Notes under the pieces: generated by a model
Databases searched by the model: none
The model's input: only the letters and a program-made list of their open reading frames with translations
Told to the model about the DNA's origin: nothing
From: AP-15 sp963698995
Lineage (GTDB): Bacteria > Pseudomonadota > Alphaproteobacteria > ATCC43930 > CGMCC-115725
Length of the DNA: 64,000 bases
Direction of reading: 5' to 3'
Assembly: GCA_963698995.1 (NCBI GenBank)
Contig: CAVOTD010000027.1
Span: 186,001-250,000, forward strand
Shown here: positions 27,359 to 37,722 of the stretch, piece after piece
How the letters are laid out: every line of letters begins with the position of its first letter
Position numbering within the stretch: position 1 is the first letter of the stretch
Position numbers and translations under genes: made by a program

Positions 27359-29047
27359 ATGTCCAAGCAAAATCGGGAGTCCGGGCCGCGATCTCAGAGC
27401 TGTGCATCGCGTGGAACGCCAAGATCGCTCGGCAAATACATTATCGTCGATCAGTCCAACCGGACAAAGGCGCTACGGTCAATTCGACGCAATTCCGCCG
27501 TGGCGAGTTTGGTGGTAACGGCTTTGCTCACCGGTGCTCCCGAGCTTGCATTCGCGCAGAACGTGCAGGCCGATAAAGGAGCTGCTTGGCGCACCGGCGC
27601 AATCGCTCACGCCCAGAAGATGCGGCGGCTTTTCCCGGAAGATGGCGCAGAAACGCAAGTAACGCCGCCCGTGATCCCGCAGTTCGAGGTAGACGCCGAC
27701 CCAAGCGGGGCAATCGCGAGCTTTCAACCGAACGGGCCTACGGTGACGGCGACGAACGCCTTTTTCCAAGACCTCGGAACCAACGGGCGTACCTGCTTCA
27801 CGTGTCATCGGCCCGAGGATGCATGGTCGATCAGTGCGCAGCATGTGCGAGATCGCTTTGATGTGAACACCGATGATCCGTTGTTCCGGCTGTTCGACGG
27901 CGCCACCTGTCCGTCTGACGACGTCTCGAACCTTGCGGCGAAGCGAAAGGCATACGGTCTGCTATTGGCAAAGGGCTTGATCCGAGTTGGGCTGACGCTG
28001 CCATCCGCCGATCTCGAGTTCAAGATCACCGATGTAGACGATCCTTATGGCTGTAACATCAACCCAACCACCGGCCTGACCGGCTCTACCGCCGGCACCG
28101 TATCCATCTACCGCCGGCCGTTACCCACAACCAATCTCGGCTTCTTGAGCACCATCATGTGGGATGGGCGCGAGCTCAACCTTTTTGATCAGGCGGTCGA
28201 CGCGACGCGCCTCCACGCCGAAGCGACGCAGCCGCCGACCGCTTTGCAGCAACAGCAGATTGTGGCTTTCGAGGGCTGCACCCGAGCCAATACCCCCGAA
28301 CTGTGCGCGGGTACTCCGGTGACTGCTGGCGTTTTCACGGCGCAGATTTTCGATCAAAAGGCTTTATCCCTCTTGGAAGGCGGTGCCAGTGGCGGCCCGA
28401 CTTCACTTTCGCAGCAGCTGCCCAACTTCTTCATCGGGATCAATGACCCACTGGGCCTAAATCCAACCGGTGCGCCGTTCAGCCCCGAGATATTCGACCT
28501 GTATGGCCAATGGGCCAGTCTGCCCGGGGGCGGCGAGGCTATCGACCGGCGCCGGTCGATTGCACGTGGCGAGGAGGTGTTCAATACTACCAAGATCAAC
28601 ATCACTGGGGTTGCCGGGCTGAATGACGCGCTGAACCAGCAGAGCATCCCAGGGTTCTGTGGTACCTGCCATGATACGCCGAATACCGGGAATCATTCGG
28701 TGAAGGCGCCATTAAACATCGGCGTCGCAGATGCCGGTGCAAATAGCCCGCCTGCATTGGATATTTCCGGATTGCCGGTTTTTACAATCCAGTGCACGTC
28801 CGGAGTATTGGCTGGGCACATGTTCGAGGTCACCGATCCGGGTCGTGCGTTGATCACCGGGAAATGCGCGGATATTGGCAAGGTGAAGGGGCCGATCCTG
28901 CGTGGCTTGGCGGCGCGCGCCCCGTATTTTCACAACGGCTCGGCGGCGACGTTGAGCGATCTGGTGGATTTCTATGATAAGCGCTTTAGCATCGAGTTCA
29001 CCGCCCAGCAGAAGGCCGATCTAGTAGCGTTTTTGAGTTCGCTGTGA
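27359..29047 (+). CDS. Exported di-heme cytochrome c peroxidase/MauG-like protein 3
   Basis: 562 residues, distinct from proteins 1 and 2 but sharing the layout. The ATG follows CAGGAGGAAGAG. A long Arg-rich N-region precedes a hydrophobic segment at residues 49-62 and a cleavage-like AFAQ, so it is probably periplasmic. Heme sites: C146-FT-C149-H150 and C434-GT-C437-H438. Near the C-terminus RAPYFHNGSAATLSDLVDFYD is the typical substrate/inter-heme helix of di-heme peroxidases. The CRP-type site upstream points to regulated expression. Substrate is not predictable. Confidence 0.75.
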   Translation: MSKQNRESGPRSQSCASRGTPRSLGKYIIVDQSNRTKALRSIRRNSAVASLVVTALLTGAPELAFAQNVQADKGAAWRTGAIAHAQKMRRLFPEDGAETQVTPPVIPQFEVDADPSGAIASFQPNGPTVTATNAFFQDLGTNGRTCFTCHRPEDAWSISAQHVRDRFDVNTDDPLFRLFDGATCPSDDVSNLAAKRKAYGLLLAKGLIRVGLTLPSADLEFKITDVDDPYGCNINPTTGLTGSTAGTVSIYRRPLPTTNLGFLSTIMWDGRELNLFDQAVDATRLHAEATQPPTALQQQQIVAFEGCTRANTPELCAGTPVTAGVFTAQIFDQKALSLLEGGASGGPTSLSQQLPNFFIGINDPLGLNPTGAPFSPEIFDLYGQWASLPGGGEAIDRRRSIARGEEVFNTTKINITGVAGLNDALNQQSIPGFCGTCHDTPNTGNHSVKAPLNIGVADAGANSPPALDISGLPVFTIQCTSGVLAGHMFEVTDPGRALITGKCADIGKVKGPILRGLAARAPYFHNGSAATLSDLVDFYDKRFSIEFTAQQKADLVAFLSSL

Positions 29048-29086
29048 CCGGGCAACGCGGCTGCCGGAGCTAGCCGTAGGATGACA

Positions 29087-30294
29087 ATGGATTACGAAGG
29101 CTTCTTTAAGCAACGCCTCGAGGCGCTGCATGCCGAGGGGCGGTACCGCGTCTTCGCCGATCTCGAACGGCGCTGCGGCCGCTTTCCGCGCGCCTTCGAT
29201 CACCGGATCGGCGCCGAAGTCACGGTGTGGTGCTCGAACGACTATCTCGGCATGGGGCAGCATCCGGCGGTGCTCGCGGCGATGGAAGAGACATTGCGCG
29301 CGGTCGGCGCCGGCGCCGGCGGCACGCGCAACATCTCGGGCAACAGCCATGTCCATTTGGCTCTCGAGCGCGAGCTGGCCGATTTGCACGGCCGCGAGGC
29401 GGCGCTCGTCTTCACTTCGGGCTATGTCGCCAACGACGCGGCATTGTCGACCCTGGCGCGCGAATTGCCGGGCATGGTGGTGTTCTCGGACGCGTCCAAC
29501 CACGCCTCGATGATCGCCGGGATCCGCAACAGCCGCGCCGAGAAATACATCTTCCGCCACAACGACCCGGCTGATCTGGCGCGCTTGCTGGAGCGGGTGC
29601 CGGCCGATCGGCCGAAGCTCGTCTGTTTCGAGTCGGTCTATTCGATGGATGGCGACATCGCCCCGATCGGCGCGCTGTGCGATGTCGCCGACCAATTCGG
29701 CGGCGATGACCTATCTCGACGAGGTGCATGCCGTCGGGCTTTACGGCCCGCGCGGCGGCGGGATCGCCGAGCGCGACGGGGTGATGCACCGTCCGACGGT
29801 GATCCAGGGGACGCTCGGCAAGGCCTTTGGCACGATCGGCGGCTATGTCGCCGGCTCGGCGGCGCTGGTCGATTTCCTGCGCAGCCACGCGCCGGGCTTC
29901 ATCTTCACGACGTCATTGCCGCCGGCGCTGGCGGCCGGCGCGCTCGCCGCGATCCGCCATCTGAAGCAGAGCCAAGCCGAGCGCGAGCGTCATCAGGAAC
30001 GGGCAGCGAGGCTGAAGCGCCGCCTCGCCGAGGCCGGCCTGCCGGTGATGCCGTCCGCCAGTCATATCGTCCCGGTGCTGATCGGTGACGCTGCGCTATG
30101 CAAAGCGGCCTGCGATGAGCTGTTGCACGCGCCACCGGATCTATGTCCAGCCGATCAACTACCCGACCGTGCCGCGCGGCACCGAGCGGCTGCGACTGAC
30201 CCCGACCCCGCTGCACAGCGACGCCGACATCAAAGCGCTGGTAGAGGCTCTTTGCGACGTCTGGGGTCGCCTGACATTATCCCGGGCGGCCTGA
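29087..30294 (+). pseudogene. hemA: 5-aminolevulinate synthase copy 3, two frameshifts
   Basis: A third hemA, opening MDYEGFFKQRLEALHAEGRY. Its first 600 bases are close to identical to copy 1, with long identical blocks. One extra base near 29700 (FGG instead of FGA) and another near 30128 (TTGCACGCGCC against TTGCAGCGCC in copy 2) break the frame; the pieces together give a full 401-residue protein ending LTLSRAA. As read it is inactive, though both lesions lie in GC-rich runs where sequencing indels are plausible. It is followed by the convergent aspartate dehydrogenase gene. Confidence 0.75.
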
Positions 30295-30310
30295 CCGCGC
30301 GCTATTCGGG

Positions 30311-31118
30311 TCAGGTGCCGATCGCGAGCGGACTCGACAGCTTTTTCAGTGCAGCGATGACCGAAAGCGCCGTCAGCCGGCCGGTGCGCGGATTCTCGGC
30401 TGACGGCACGTTTTCGACCTGCAACAAAAGGCGGGCGGCTTCGGCCTCGACCTCGATCCGGTGCGTGTTACGCGTGACGGTCGGGTCGGCCCAGATCTCG
30501 ACCGTCGTGCGATCGGGTCCGATCCCGGCGAGCGCCAGCGCGGCGGCAACATTGACGTTGGCGGGAAAACCGCGGGCCGCCTCCCGCGCCGTGCCAGTGA
30601 AGACGCATTTGGGCTCGGACAATCCGCTGACGTCGATGCCGTTGGCCTCCAGATAGGGCGCTCCCAACGAGTCCCTGCGGCGGTTTTCGCGTGATCATAT
30701 GCACGCTGGAGATGCCGCCTTCGGCCGCCGCCACCACTGCGTCGAGCCCGAGTAGCGCCCCGCTGGGCACGAGAATGCGGCCGCCGTGACGGCGCGCCAA
30801 ATCGACCAGGTCGAAATTGTCGAGGAGCGCCCCGCAGCTCAGCACCATGACGATGCGGCCGCCAGCGAGCGCGGGCTCGGCGAGCTCGCGTAGTACCGCA
30901 GCTGGAGCGCATTCGACGACGACATCGGCGTATTCCGATAAGCGCGCCAACGGCACCACGGCCGCTTTTTGTCGAAAGCCGGCCATTGCCTCTTCGGCGC
31001 GCGCCGCATTGCGCGCCGCGACAGCGACGAGGGTCAGGCCGTCGATGCCTTGATCGAGACGCCGGGCGACGACCTTGCCGATCGCGCCAAAGCCGCCGAT
31101 CGCAACCCTCACCGACAT
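30311..31118 (-). CDS. Aspartate dehydrogenase-like protein (one frameshift)
   Basis: About 268 residues in two frames. The first part (start MSVRVAIGGFGAIGKVVARR at 31118) is a Rossmann NAD(P)-binding domain (GGFGAIG) with VVVECAP and ILVPSGALLGLDAV; the second part, after a shift near 30670, carries FPANVNVAAALALAGIGPDRT and HRIEVEAE, typical of NadX-type aspartate dehydrogenases. These convert L-aspartate to iminoaspartate for NAD synthesis or serve in other dehydrogenation roles. The neighbour on the same strand is an acyl-CoA dehydrogenase, so a catabolic role is possible. Confidence 0.7.
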
Positions 31119-31130
31119 TTCCGATCGCCC

Positions 31131-32298
31131 CTAATACGATTTGGGCAATCCGAGCACCCGCTCGGCGATGTGGCTGAGGATCAGTTGCGGGCTGACCGGG
31201 GCGATGCGGGCAATCTGGATCTCGCGGAAATAGCGCTCGACATGGTACTCGCGGGCATAGCCCATGCCGCCATGCGTCATAACCGCCGTCTCGCAGGCGC
31301 GGAAACCGGCTTCGGCGGCGCAGTATTTGGCGGCATTGGCATAGGCCCCGGCCTCCTCGCCGCGATCATAGGCGGCGGCGGCGCGCAACACCATCAGCTC
31401 GGCCGCTTCGAGCTCGATCCAGCGTTCGGCGAGCGGGTGCTGGATCGCCCTGGTTCTGGCCGATCGGGCGGCCAAAGACGATGCGCTCGCCCGCATATTG
31501 GGCGGCGCGATTGAGCGCTGCGCGGCCGAGACCAACGGCTTCGGCGGCGATCAGGATGCGCTCCGGGTTCATCCCGTGCAGGATATAGTGAAAGCCCTTG
31601 CCTTCTTCGCCGATGCGGTCCGCTGCCGGGACCTTGAGCCCGTCAATGAATAAGAGGTTCGAGTTGACCGCCTTGCGGCCCATTTTCGGGATCTCGCGCA
31701 CCTCGACGGTGCTGCGGTCGAGATCGGTATAGAACAGGGTCATGCCCAGTGACGGCCGCGCGACTTCCTCGATCGGCGTCGTGCGCGCGAGGATCAGCAT
31801 CTTCTCGGCGACCTGGGCGGTCGAGATCCAGATCTTGCGGCCGGAGATGACGTAGTGGTCGCCTTGGCGCACCGCTCGGGTCTTGAGCCGCGTCGTGTCG
31901 AGCCCCGCATCCGGCTCGGTGACCGCAAAGCAGGTCTTCTCGGCCCCGGCAATCAAGGGCGGCAGAAAGCGCCGCTTCTGCTCGTCCGAGCCAAAGACGA
32001 CGACCGGGTGCAGCCCGAAAATGTTCATATGGATCGCCGAAGCGCCGCTGAACCCGGCTCCCGACTCGGCGACCGCCTGCATCAGGATCGCCGCTTCGGC
32101 AATGCCGAGCCCGCTGCCGCCGTAAGCTTCCGGCATGGCAATGCCGAGCCAGCCGGCCTCGGCCATCGCCCCATGGAACTCGTGCGGGAAGCCGCCGGCC
32201 TCGTCCTTCTTCAGCCAATACTCGTCGCCAAAGCGCTCGCACAGCCGCGCCACCGCAGCGCGTATCTCCTGCTGCTCGGGGGTCAGTGTGAAGGTCAT
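31131..32298 (-). CDS. Acyl-CoA dehydrogenase (one frameshift)
   Basis: About 389 residues in two frames joined near 31450. The start is the ATG at 32298 behind GGAGG. MTFTLTPEQQEIRAAVARLCERF is the usual N-terminal helix; CFAVTEPDAGLDTTRLKT is the FAD-binding strand; MGRKAVNSNLLFIDGLKVP lies in the middle domain; and the second frame carries MTHGGMGYAREYHVERYFRE, the acyl-CoA dehydrogenase C-terminal signature. It oxidises acyl-CoA at C2-C3 with FAD. Its neighbour is the aspartate dehydrogenase-like gene, 12 bases away. Substrate unknown. Confidence 0.78.
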
Positions 32299-32450
32299 CT
32301 TCGCCTCCGTTCGGATGGCGGTCACGACATGGCTCCGTCCAGCACCCGGAGGGCAGAACTGCTGGAAGTGAGCAAACATCGCGACCAACGCCCGGCTCGC
32401 CGCGTATCGACCCGGCAGCTTAGTGCTTATAATATCATCGGCCGGATAAG

Positions 32451-34528
32451 ATGCCGGAGCTATCCTTGCCGCTCGACATCGTCCCCAGCGTCTGCCCGCA
32501 CGATTGCCCGAGCGCCTGCGCGCTCGAAGTCGAGCGCATCGACGGCCGGCGCATCGGGCGGGTGCGGGGCGCGTCGGCCCAGACCTATACGCAAGGCGTC
32601 GTCTGCACCAAGGTCGCCCGCTATGCCGAGCGCCAGCACCACCCCGAACGGCTCTCGCGGCCGCTGCGCCGGGTCGGCGAGAAGGGTGTCGGCGCGGCGG
32701 CGTTTGTGCCGATTTCTTGGGACGCAGCGCTCGACGAGGTCGCCGAACGAGCTGACGCGCGCGGCCCAACGCTCACGGCTCCGAGACGGTGTGGCCCTAT
32801 TACTACGCCGGGACGATGGGGCTGGTTCAGCGCGACGGCATCAATCGGCTGCGCCACGCAATGGGTTACTCTGGCGAGCATCTATCGATTTGCAACATGT
32901 TGTCTGATGCAGGCTGGCTCGCCGGGGTCGGCGCCAAGCGCGGCGTCGACGGGCGCGAGATCGCCAAATCGGATCTGATCGTGATCTGGGGCGGCAACCC
33001 GGTGTCGACCCAAGTAAATGTCATGACCCATGTGGCGACAGCGCGGAAGGGGCGCGGCGCCAAGCTCGTCGTCGTCGATCCGTACCGCACAGCCACCGCC
33101 GAGCAAGCCGACCTCCACCTTGCCCCTCTCCCCGGGACCGACGGCGCGCTGGCCTGTGCAGTGATGCATCTGCTGTTCAGGGAGGGTTATGCCGACCGGG
33201 CCTATATGGCGCGCTACGCCGACGACCCCGAAGGGCTCGAAGCCCACCTTGCGGCGCGCGATCCGGCATGGGCGGCGCGGATCACCGGCCTTTCGAAAGA
33301 CGAGATCATCGCTTTCGCTCGCCTCTACGGAAGCACCCGGCGCAGCTACATCCGGGTCGGCTACGGCTTCTCGCGGTCGCGCAACGGTGCGGCGCAGCTC
33401 TTCGCGGTAACCTGTTTGCCGGCGGTGACCGGCGCCTGGGCATATGAAGGCGGCGGCGCGCTCTACTCGAACCACGGTCTAGTGTCGCTCGACCGTACCT
33501 TGATCGAAGGCCTCGATGTCCTCGATCCGGCAATCCGCATCCTCGACCAGTCGCGGATTGGCCCGGTCCTGGCCGGTGATCCGCGCGACATCGGGGATGG
33601 ACCGCCGGTAACCGCATTATTGATCCAGAACACCAACCCGATGGTCGTGGCGCCGGAGTCGGGGCTCGTGCGCCGCGGGTTTAGCCGATCAGACCTGTTC
33701 GTTTGCGTGCACGAGCAATTCATGACCGAGACCGCGGCGATGGCCGATCTCGTCCTGCCGGCGACGACCTTTCTCGAGCATGACGACATCTATACTGCGG
33801 GCGGCCACACTTATCTGCAGATCGGCCGCGCGGTCCTGCCGCCTCACGCCGAGTGCCGATCGAACCACCAGGTTATTTGCCGGCTGGCCGAGCGGCTCGG
33901 GGCACGCCACCCCGGCTTCGGGTTGAGCGCGATCGAGCTGATCGACCGGACCTTGCGCGCGAGCGGGCTGCCCGATGTCGAGAGCTTTCCGGCAGACGGA
34001 TGGCTCGATTGCTGCCCGTCTTTCGACACCGGTCATTTTCTCGACGGCTTCGCGCATGCCGACAAGAAATTTCATTTCCGCGCCGATTGGCGAACGCTCG
34101 GCCCCGAACACGCGCAGTTGCCGGGGTTCCCCGACCACGTCGCGGTGATCGACGAGGGTGATCCGCAGCGCCCGTTCCGCCTCGTCGCGGCGCCGTCGCG
34201 TTCGTTTCTCAACACCAGTTTCAACAACACACCATCGAGCGTCACCCGCGAGGGGCGGCCGACCGCCCTGGTTCATCCCGAAATCTTGGCGGCCCTGAGC
34301 GTTGGCGGCGGTGACAGGGTGCGTATCGGCAACCAGCGCGGCAGTGTCGTGGTGCGCGCGCGCCCTTTCGACGGCTTGCAGAAGCGTGTGGTGATTGTCG
34401 AAGGGCTGTGGCCCAACCACTCTTTCGAAGAGGGTATCGGGATCAACCTGTTGACGAGCGCCGATCCCGGGCTGCCGAACGGCGGCGCCGTTTTCCATGA
34501 TACCTCGGTTTGGCTCAGCCCGGCGTGA
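32451..34528 (+). CDS. Molybdopterin-dependent oxidoreductase, Fe4S4-containing (one frameshift)
   Basis: About 692 residues. The first frame (start MPELSLPLDIVPSV) has CPHDCPSAC...GVVCTK, a four-Cys Fe4S4 motif. A shift near 32780 leads to VWPYYYAGTMGLVQ and the large catalytic part, with IWGGNPVSTQVNVM (MGD binding), DPYRTATAEQAD and, near the end, RLVAAPSRSFLNTSFNN plus the C-terminal barrel. There is no Tat-signal-like leader, so it is probably cytosolic. Related proteins reduce or oxidise thiols, polysulfide or formate; the substrate cannot be told. Followed after 9 bases by the VWA gene. Confidence 0.75.
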
Positions 34529-34537
34529 GGGGCAAAG

Positions 34538-35245
34538 ATGAGCGATCATGACAACCGGCTGCCGACCGAGGCGCGCTCCGCCGAGGTCGCGAAATTTCTC
34601 GACAAGCTCAAAAACGCGCCGCCGGCCCATCCGGTCGGACGCGGGCGCCTGATTTTCGCACTCGACGCCACCGCGAGCCGCGAGCCGACCTGGGACCGCG
34701 CCTGCCGCATCCAGGGCGAAATGTTCGAGGCGACCGCCGCGCTCGGCGGGCTCGAAATCCAGCTCGTCTTCTACCGCGGCTTTTCGGAGTGCAAGTCGAG
34801 CCGCTGGATGACCAGCGCCGCCGATCTACACCGGGTCATGCGATCGGTGTTTTGCGTCGGCGGCGAAACCCAAATCGAGCGGGTGCTAAGCCATGCGATC
34901 CGCGAGACCGGGGTCCGCAAGGTCAACGCGTTGGTGTTCGTCGGCGATGCGATGGAGGAGAAGGTCGACCGGCTGTGCCGGCTGGCAGGCGAGCTGGGCC
35001 TCCTCGGCGTGCCGATCTTCCTCTTTCAAGAGGGCCGCGACCGGACTGCCGCGGCGGCTTTCAAGCAGATGGCGACACTGTCGCGCGGCGCCTATCTCAG
35101 CTTCGATCTCGCCAGCGCAAATCGCTTGAAAGAGCTGCTCGGCGCTGTCGCGGTTTATGCCGCAGGAGGGTATCGCGCCCTCGCCGCCTATGGCGAGGGG
35201 AAAGGAGGCGAAATCCTGCGGCTGACCGCCCAATTGCGCGAGTGA
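34538..35245 (+). CDS. VWA-like domain protein
   Basis: 235 residues. The core RGRLIFALDATASREPTWDRA resembles the first strand and MIDAS loop of von Willebrand A domains (D-x-S-x-S type as DATAS), and NALVFVGDAMEEKVD the later strand with its acidic residue. No signal peptide. It starts 9 bases after the oxidoreductase stop and ends 9 bases before the J-domain gene, so the three genes probably form an operon. VWA proteins often help cofactor insertion or assembly of partner enzymes; that role here is inferred from position. Confidence 0.7.
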   Translation: MSDHDNRLPTEARSAEVAKFLDKLKNAPPAHPVGRGRLIFALDATASREPTWDRACRIQGEMFEATAALGGLEIQLVFYRGFSECKSSRWMTSAADLHRVMRSVFCVGGETQIERVLSHAIRETGVRKVNALVFVGDAMEEKVDRLCRLAGELGLLGVPIFLFQEGRDRTAAAAFKQMATLSRGAYLSFDLASANRLKELLGAVAVYAAGGYRALAAYGEGKGGEILRLTAQLRE

Positions 35246-35254
35246 GCGGCGGCG

Positions 35255-35974
35255 ATGCTTTACCTGCTCGGCGGGTTCGCGATCCTCGGCGGGGTCCTGC
35301 TGCTGATTTATCTCTTCGTCAATGCCGACCCGGCCAGGCTCGCCCGCGGTCTCAAAGTGACCGGCATCGTCATCGCGGTCGCGGCGGTCGCGGCGGTGGC
35401 GATCTCCGGACGGCTCGCGGCATTGCTGGCGCCGATCGCGATGCTGATGCCGCTGTTGATCCGGGTCCGCAGCGTTCTCGATCGCCACCGCCCGCCCGCC
35501 GGCGGCCAGAGCTCGACGGTGGCGACCGCGTTTCTGCGGATGACGCTCGATCACGATACCGGCTCGATGGAAGGGACTATTCTGCGCGGCCGCTTCGCGG
35601 GAATGCGGTTGGCGGAGCTCGGACCAGTTGATCTTCTGGCCCTGTTGCGCGAGTGCCGGGCTGAAGACGAGGAGGGGGCGCGCCTGCTCGAGGCTTATCT
35701 CGACCGTCTCAATCCGGATTGGCGCGACGAGCTCGCCGGCGAACGCGGCGGCAGCGCCGGGTCCGGCGCCAAAGGGGGCAGCGCACCCTCGTCGAGCGGC
35801 GACATGAGCATCGACGAGGCCTACGCCATTCTCGGTCTGGCGCACGGCGCCGACGCCGACGCGGTCAAGGAGGCGCATCGCCGGCTGATGGTCAAATTGC
35901 ACCCCGACCACGGCGGCTCCGACTATCTCGCGACCAAGATCAACCGCGCCCGCGACGTGCTGCTGAACCGGTGA
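35255..35974 (+). CDS. Membrane protein with C-terminal J-domain
   Basis: 239 residues. Two hydrophobic segments near the N-terminus (residues 1-22 and 36-70) anchor it, a linker with Gly/Ser/Ala-rich sequence follows (residues about 160-180), and the C-terminal 60 residues are a J-domain with the invariant HPD in LMVKLHPDHGGSDYL. J-domains stimulate Hsp70 ATPase. It is the third gene of the oxidoreductase-VWA-J operon, suggesting a chaperone-coupled maturation or insertion step. Confidence 0.75.
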   Translation: MLYLLGGFAILGGVLLLIYLFVNADPARLARGLKVTGIVIAVAAVAAVAISGRLAALLAPIAMLMPLLIRVRSVLDRHRPPAGGQSSTVATAFLRMTLDHDTGSMEGTILRGRFAGMRLAELGPVDLLALLRECRAEDEEGARLLEAYLDRLNPDWRDELAGERGGSAGSGAKGGSAPSSSGDMSIDEAYAILGLAHGADADAVKEAHRRLMVKLHPDHGGSDYLATKINRARDVLLNR

Positions 35975-36021
35975 GTGCCCCTCCCGACCCAGAAGGCGCG
36001 GCAAGGGGGTGGGGCAGCAAC

Positions 36022-36273
36022 TCAAACGCAATCGAAATGGCCGTAGCGCTCGGCGAGACCGAAATTTGCCGTGGTGCGGAGCCGGGCGGTCTTGTGATGG
36101 ACGGCGCACGCCTTTTGCGCGAGCTGCGTCGCCTCGTCGATGCCGTCCATGCTGCGATAGCGCACGGTTACCGCTGTCGCCGAGCTTTCAATGACGGCGG
36201 GGCCGGAACATGCGGAGAGGGCGACAAGCAAGGGCGCGGCCGCCCTTAACCGGAGAGTGATTTTGCGGGTCAT
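36022..36273 (-). CDS. Small putative lipoprotein
   Basis: 83 residues with a signal peptide and lipobox (APLLVALSAC, cleavage before the Cys at about residue 22). The mature part is short, charged, and has two further Cys (KAC and the terminal DCV). It lies convergent to the J-domain gene. No domain recognised. Confidence 0.55.
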   Translation of the reverse strand: MTRKITLRLRAAAPLLVALSACSGPAVIESSATAVTVRYRSMDGIDEATQLAQKACAVHHKTARLRTTANFGLAERYGHFDCV

Positions 36274-36318
36274 CGATCGTCGGTTGCTCTGGATACGGCC
36301 AGGCGACTATATCAGCCG

Positions 36319-37722
36319 ATGCCTGTGAGAGGCTCCCGCCCAATCCTGGTGCCGCTCGTCGTCGCATGCGCGATGTTCATGCAAAACCTCAATTCAACGG
36401 TGATCGCGACGGCATTGCCGACGATCGCGCATTCGCTCGGCGAGAGCCCGTTGCGCCTCAACGTGGCGATCACTTGTTACCTGTTGAGCCTCGCCGTTTT
36501 CATCCCGATCAGTGGCTGGACCGCCGATCGGTTTGGCGCGCGCCGGGTATTCAGCGGCGCCATCGTCGTCTTCACCCTGGGGTCGATCGGTTGCGGCTTG
36601 GCTGATTCTCTGCCCGCTCTCGTCGCCTCGCGGATCGTGCAAGGCATGGGCGGGGCGCTGATGGTGCCGGTTGGGCGCCTCGTTCTGTTGCGGACGGTGG
36701 CGAAATCCGATCTGGTGCGGGCGATGTCGTATGTCAGCGTCCCGGCGTTGATCGGGCCGGTCATGGGGCCGCCGCTCGGCGGTTTTATTGTCACTTACGC
36801 GTCGTGGCGTTGGATTTTTTTCATCAATATCCCAATCGGCATCCTCGGGATCGTGCTGGTCAATCTGCTGGTCGGCGACCTTAAGGAGACCAGCCGCCGC
36901 CCGTTCGACTTCGCCGGTTTTGCGCTGACCGGTGTCGGGCTGGCGACGCTCGCCTTTGGGTTCGAGAATGTCGGGCGGGGCGCCCTGCCGACCTCGGCGC
37001 TTTTCGCGTTGCTCGCGGTCGGCGTCACCTGCATGGCCTTTTATGTCCGCCACGCCTCCCGGGTCGCGCATCCGATAATCGATCTCGCGCTAATGAAGAT
37101 CCCGACTTACGCGTCGGCGACGATCGGCGGCTTCCTGTTTCGCATGGGGCTGGGCGCGCTGCCGTTCCTGCTGCCGCTGATGCTGCAAGTCGGCTTTGGG
37201 CTCGACCCACTGTCGTCGGGGCTGTTGACCTTTGCCAGCGCGGCCGGCGCGATGACGATGAAGATGACCGCGGCGCAGATCATCCGGACCCTCGGCTTCC
37301 GGGTTGTGTTGGTTGGCGACGCGGTAATCAGTGCGGCCTTTCTGTTCAGCTACAGCCTGTTTCGGCCGGACACGCCGCATCTGGTGATTTTTCTCGCGCT
37401 GCTGGCCGGCGGATTTTTTCGGTCGCTGCAGATGACCAGCATCAACACCCTGAGCTATGCCGATGTGCCGCCGGCGATGCTGAGCCGCGCCACGAGCCTG
37501 ACCAGCATGGCGCAGCAGCTCTCGCAAACCGTCGGGGTCGCCACCGGCGCGCTGTTGTTGCAGCTAATGCTGGCCCGGCGCGGCGGCGCGACATTGGTTG
37601 CGGCCGATTTCTATCCGGCCTTCATCGGGGTCGCGATGATCTCGCTATTGTCGGTGCCGTTCTTTTTGCGGATGGCGCCGGACGCGGGGGCCGAAGTCAG
37701 CGGCCGGCCGGTGGCTCGCTGA
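36319..37722 (+). CDS. MFS multidrug transporter, DHA2/EmrB-type
   Basis: 467 residues, about 14 membrane segments. Motifs: a first-helix QNLNSTVIATALPTIA, the loop 2-3 WTADRFGARRVF (MFS motif A), and RIVQGMGGALMVPVGR (motif C-like drug exporter pattern). Length and layout fit proton-driven drug/H+ antiporters of the inner membrane. It starts close to the upstream small lipoprotein gene on the other strand. The GST gene on the opposite strand is its convergent neighbour, 1 base away. Confidence 0.8.
   Translation: MPVRGSRPILVPLVVACAMFMQNLNSTVIATALPTIAHSLGESPLRLNVAITCYLLSLAVFIPISGWTADRFGARRVFSGAIVVFTLGSIGCGLADSLPALVASRIVQGMGGALMVPVGRLVLLRTVAKSDLVRAMSYVSVPALIGPVMGPPLGGFIVTYASWRWIFFINIPIGILGIVLVNLLVGDLKETSRRPFDFAGFALTGVGLATLAFGFENVGRGALPTSALFALLAVGVTCMAFYVRHASRVAHPIIDLALMKIPTYASATIGGFLFRMGLGALPFLLPLMLQVGFGLDPLSSGLLTFASAAGAMTMKMTAAQIIRTLGFRVVLVGDAVISAAFLFSYSLFRPDTPHLVIFLALLAGGFFRSLQMTSINTLSYADVPPAMLSRATSLTSMAQQLSQTVGVATGALLLQLMLARRGGATLVAADFYPAFIGVAMISLLSVPFFLRMAPDAGAEVSGRPVAR

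Noticed and set aside
34886..36109. A 407-codon reverse open frame opposite the VWA and J-domain genes
   Set aside because: The forward genes carry clear motifs (HPD, VWA); the reverse frame is His/Gln/Arg-rich shadow sequence.
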